Shown here: positions 5,708 through 6,319 of the stretch, piece by piece
How positions within the stretch are numbered: the first letter of the stretch is position 1
How the letters are laid out: each line of letters begins with the position of its first letter
Assembly: GCA_011330645.1 (NCBI GenBank)
Contig: DRQB01000068.1
Coordinates: 1-6,319, forward strand
Origin: Campylobacterota bacterium
GTDB lineage: Bacteria > Campylobacterota > Campylobacteria > Campylobacterales > Sulfurovaceae
Length of the DNA stretch: 6,319 nt
Direction of reading: 5' to 3'
Notes under the pieces: model-generated
Told to the model about the DNA's origin: nothing
Databases searched by the model: none
What the model saw: the letters and a program-made list of their open reading frames with translations, nothing else
Translations under genes and position numbers: made by a program

Positions 5708-6077
5708 CATCATCTCCTTGTTTTTTAAAATGTGTATTTTTTTGTTCAGGTGTTATTTTAGCAACAAATTGTAAATAGAATGTGTAAGCCAAGGCGACAA
5801 GACCTAAAAAATCTGTCAAGACACCTGGGATAATGAGAAGTATCGCTGCTGCTAAATACGACATACTAGCATTTTGAAACTTTTTCATATCAAGTTTGCC
5901 TTGCCTCATGGCATTCATATTACCCATCATTGTATAAGATGATCTTTGTAAAAGTGTCATGCCTACAAAAAAGCTTAACATGATCCAAATCACTGACCCT
6001 AAAAACCCTATTTCTTCTCCTACTTTCAGAGATAAATAGAGTTCAAGAAAAAGAAAAGGAATCAGTAAAATAATCAC
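5652..6077 (-). CDS. fxsA: FxsA-family inner-membrane protein
   Basis: This is a 141 aa cytoplasmic-membrane protein. FxsA in E. coli was named because its overproduction relieves F-plasmid exclusion of phage T7; its normal function is unknown. Visible features are a hydrophobic N-terminus with the typical Glu (IPFLFLELYL, 6-15), a second membrane segment at about 24-43, a cytoplasmic loop with basic residues, a membrane region at 72-106 containing the family hallmark PGVLTDFLGL (84-93), and an acidic tail from 121 (DDDVIDVEIIDE) that resembles the short conserved motif often ending FxsA proteins. The start is GTG at 6077, with AAAGG seven nt upstream. GTG shares its first G with the proS stop (TAGTG), so translation is probably coupled. 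The tail coding overlaps the signal-peptide coding of the next gene. I recall C. jejuni Cj0544, a small membrane protein, at the same place between proS and hemC. Confidence 0.88.
   Translation of the reverse strand: MIILLIPFLFLELYLSLKVGEEIGFLGSVIWIMLSFFVGMTLLQRSSYTMMGNMNAMRQGKLDMKKFQNASMSYLAAAILLIIPGVLTDFLGLVALAYTFYLQFVAKITPEQKNTHFKKQGDDDVIDVEIIDEHSRSDDNA
5714..5719 (-). promoter_or_regulatory. Ribosome binding site deciding the start of the Dsb-like gene
   Basis: AAGGAG on the minus strand is followed by three consecutive ATG codons. The spacings are 0, 3 and 6 nt, and only the third (5707) is at a workable distance. The site lies entirely within the coding sequence of the FxsA-like gene. 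Confidence 0.75.
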
Positions 6078-6319
6078 TATAAAACCTTTTTAAGTATGCT
6101 GTCAAGTACATTTTCAGAAGAAAATTCTTCTTTTTCGAGTCCTCTTCTTGTAACAACTTCAACCAAACCATCTACAAGCTTTTTACCAATCACCACAGCA
6201 TAAGGTATACCTAAAAGTTCAAAATCTTTGATCTTAGGACCAAAACGCTCTTTTCGGTCATCAAGTAATACATCAACACCTTTGGCTTTAAGCTCAGTAT
6301 AAAGCTTCTCTCCCAGAGC
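6077..6319 (-). CDS. proS: Prolyl-tRNA synthetase, C-terminal fragment (N-terminus beyond right edge)
   Basis: The last 80 codons plus a TAG stop are present. The fragment is the anticodon-binding alpha/beta domain that ends bacterial ProS (about 570 aa in full): a helix, the strand DVLLDDR, the RFGPKIKDFELLGIPY motif (residues 25-40 of the fragment), the strand AVVIGK and the C-terminal VEVVTRRG strand with a final helix. The full cytosolic enzyme charges tRNA-Pro with proline. Here it is the most upstream visible gene of the minus-strand operon; its stop shares one base with the GTG start of the FxsA-like gene. Only the C-terminus is visible, so the catalytic core and any editing domain cannot be judged. 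Confidence 0.95.
   Translation of the reverse strand, partial: ALGEKLYTELKAKGVDVLLDDRKERFGPKIKDFELLGIPYAVVIGKKLVDGLVEVVTRRGLEKEEFSSENVLDSILKKVL
6085..6089 (-). promoter_or_regulatory. Ribosome binding site for the GTG start of the FxsA-like gene
   Basis: AAAGG on the minus strand, inside the last codons of proS, ends seven nt before the GTG at 6077. It supports this non-ATG start, which gives the membrane segment its expected complete N-terminus. Confidence 0.6.

Noticed and set aside
1..6319. Mobile element, prophage, CRISPR, toxin-antitoxin, defence system or tRNA
   Set aside because: I saw no transposase or integrase motifs, no regularly spaced repeats, no tRNA-like cloverleaf and no att-like duplications. 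FxsA's phage-exclusion name reflects an overexpression phenotype and is not evidence of a defence locus.

Overview
The window looks like a chromosomal, core-metabolism region of a Campylobacterota (epsilonproteobacterial) genome. A free-living sulfur/hydrogen oxidiser of the Sulfurovum/Sulfurimonas type is plausible, but the genus cannot be fixed from the sequence alone. The evidence is AT-rich DNA, leaderless-looking intergenic regions with TATAAT boxes and no good -35, a menaquinone-type UbiD decarboxylase, and the gene order proS / small membrane protein / hemC / ubiD. From memory, that order resembles the Campylobacter jejuni hemA-proS-Cj0544-hemC-ubiD cluster.

Layout, left to right. Positions 1-1100 hold the first 366 codons of a UbiD-family decarboxylase on the minus strand, running off the left edge. 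A 77-110 bp divergent intergenic region (1101-1210) carries candidate promoters for both directions. Positions 1211-3868 (alternative start 1178) hold a large plus-strand gene for an inner-membrane-anchored periplasmic protein. It is built from two tandem copies of a unit of about 380 residues and resembles the AsmA/TamB repeating beta-groove class. A 40 bp convergent gap carries a 20 bp perfect palindrome and the terminator of the opposing operon. Positions 3909-6319, all minus strand, form a tightly packed operon read right to left: the end of proS, an FxsA-family membrane protein, a secreted DsbC/DsbG-like thiol-disulfide protein, and hemC. The junctions are a 1 nt overlap (TAGTG), a 56 nt overlap, and an 11 nt gap in which the hemC Shine-Dalgarno sequence overlaps the preceding stop codon.

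How the genes work together. UbiD-type decarboxylase (respiratory quinone) and HemC (tetrapyrrole/heme) both feed respiratory electron transport, ProS serves translation, and the Dsb-like protein acts on periplasmic protein disulfides. The AsmA-like gene is the only plus-strand gene. It sits between hemC and ubiD, neighbours that I recall as adjacent in Campylobacter. I see no mobile element, CRISPR array, RNA gene or defence system. The most interesting object is the internally duplicated AsmA-like protein, followed by the dense overlapping-gene architecture of the minus-strand operon.
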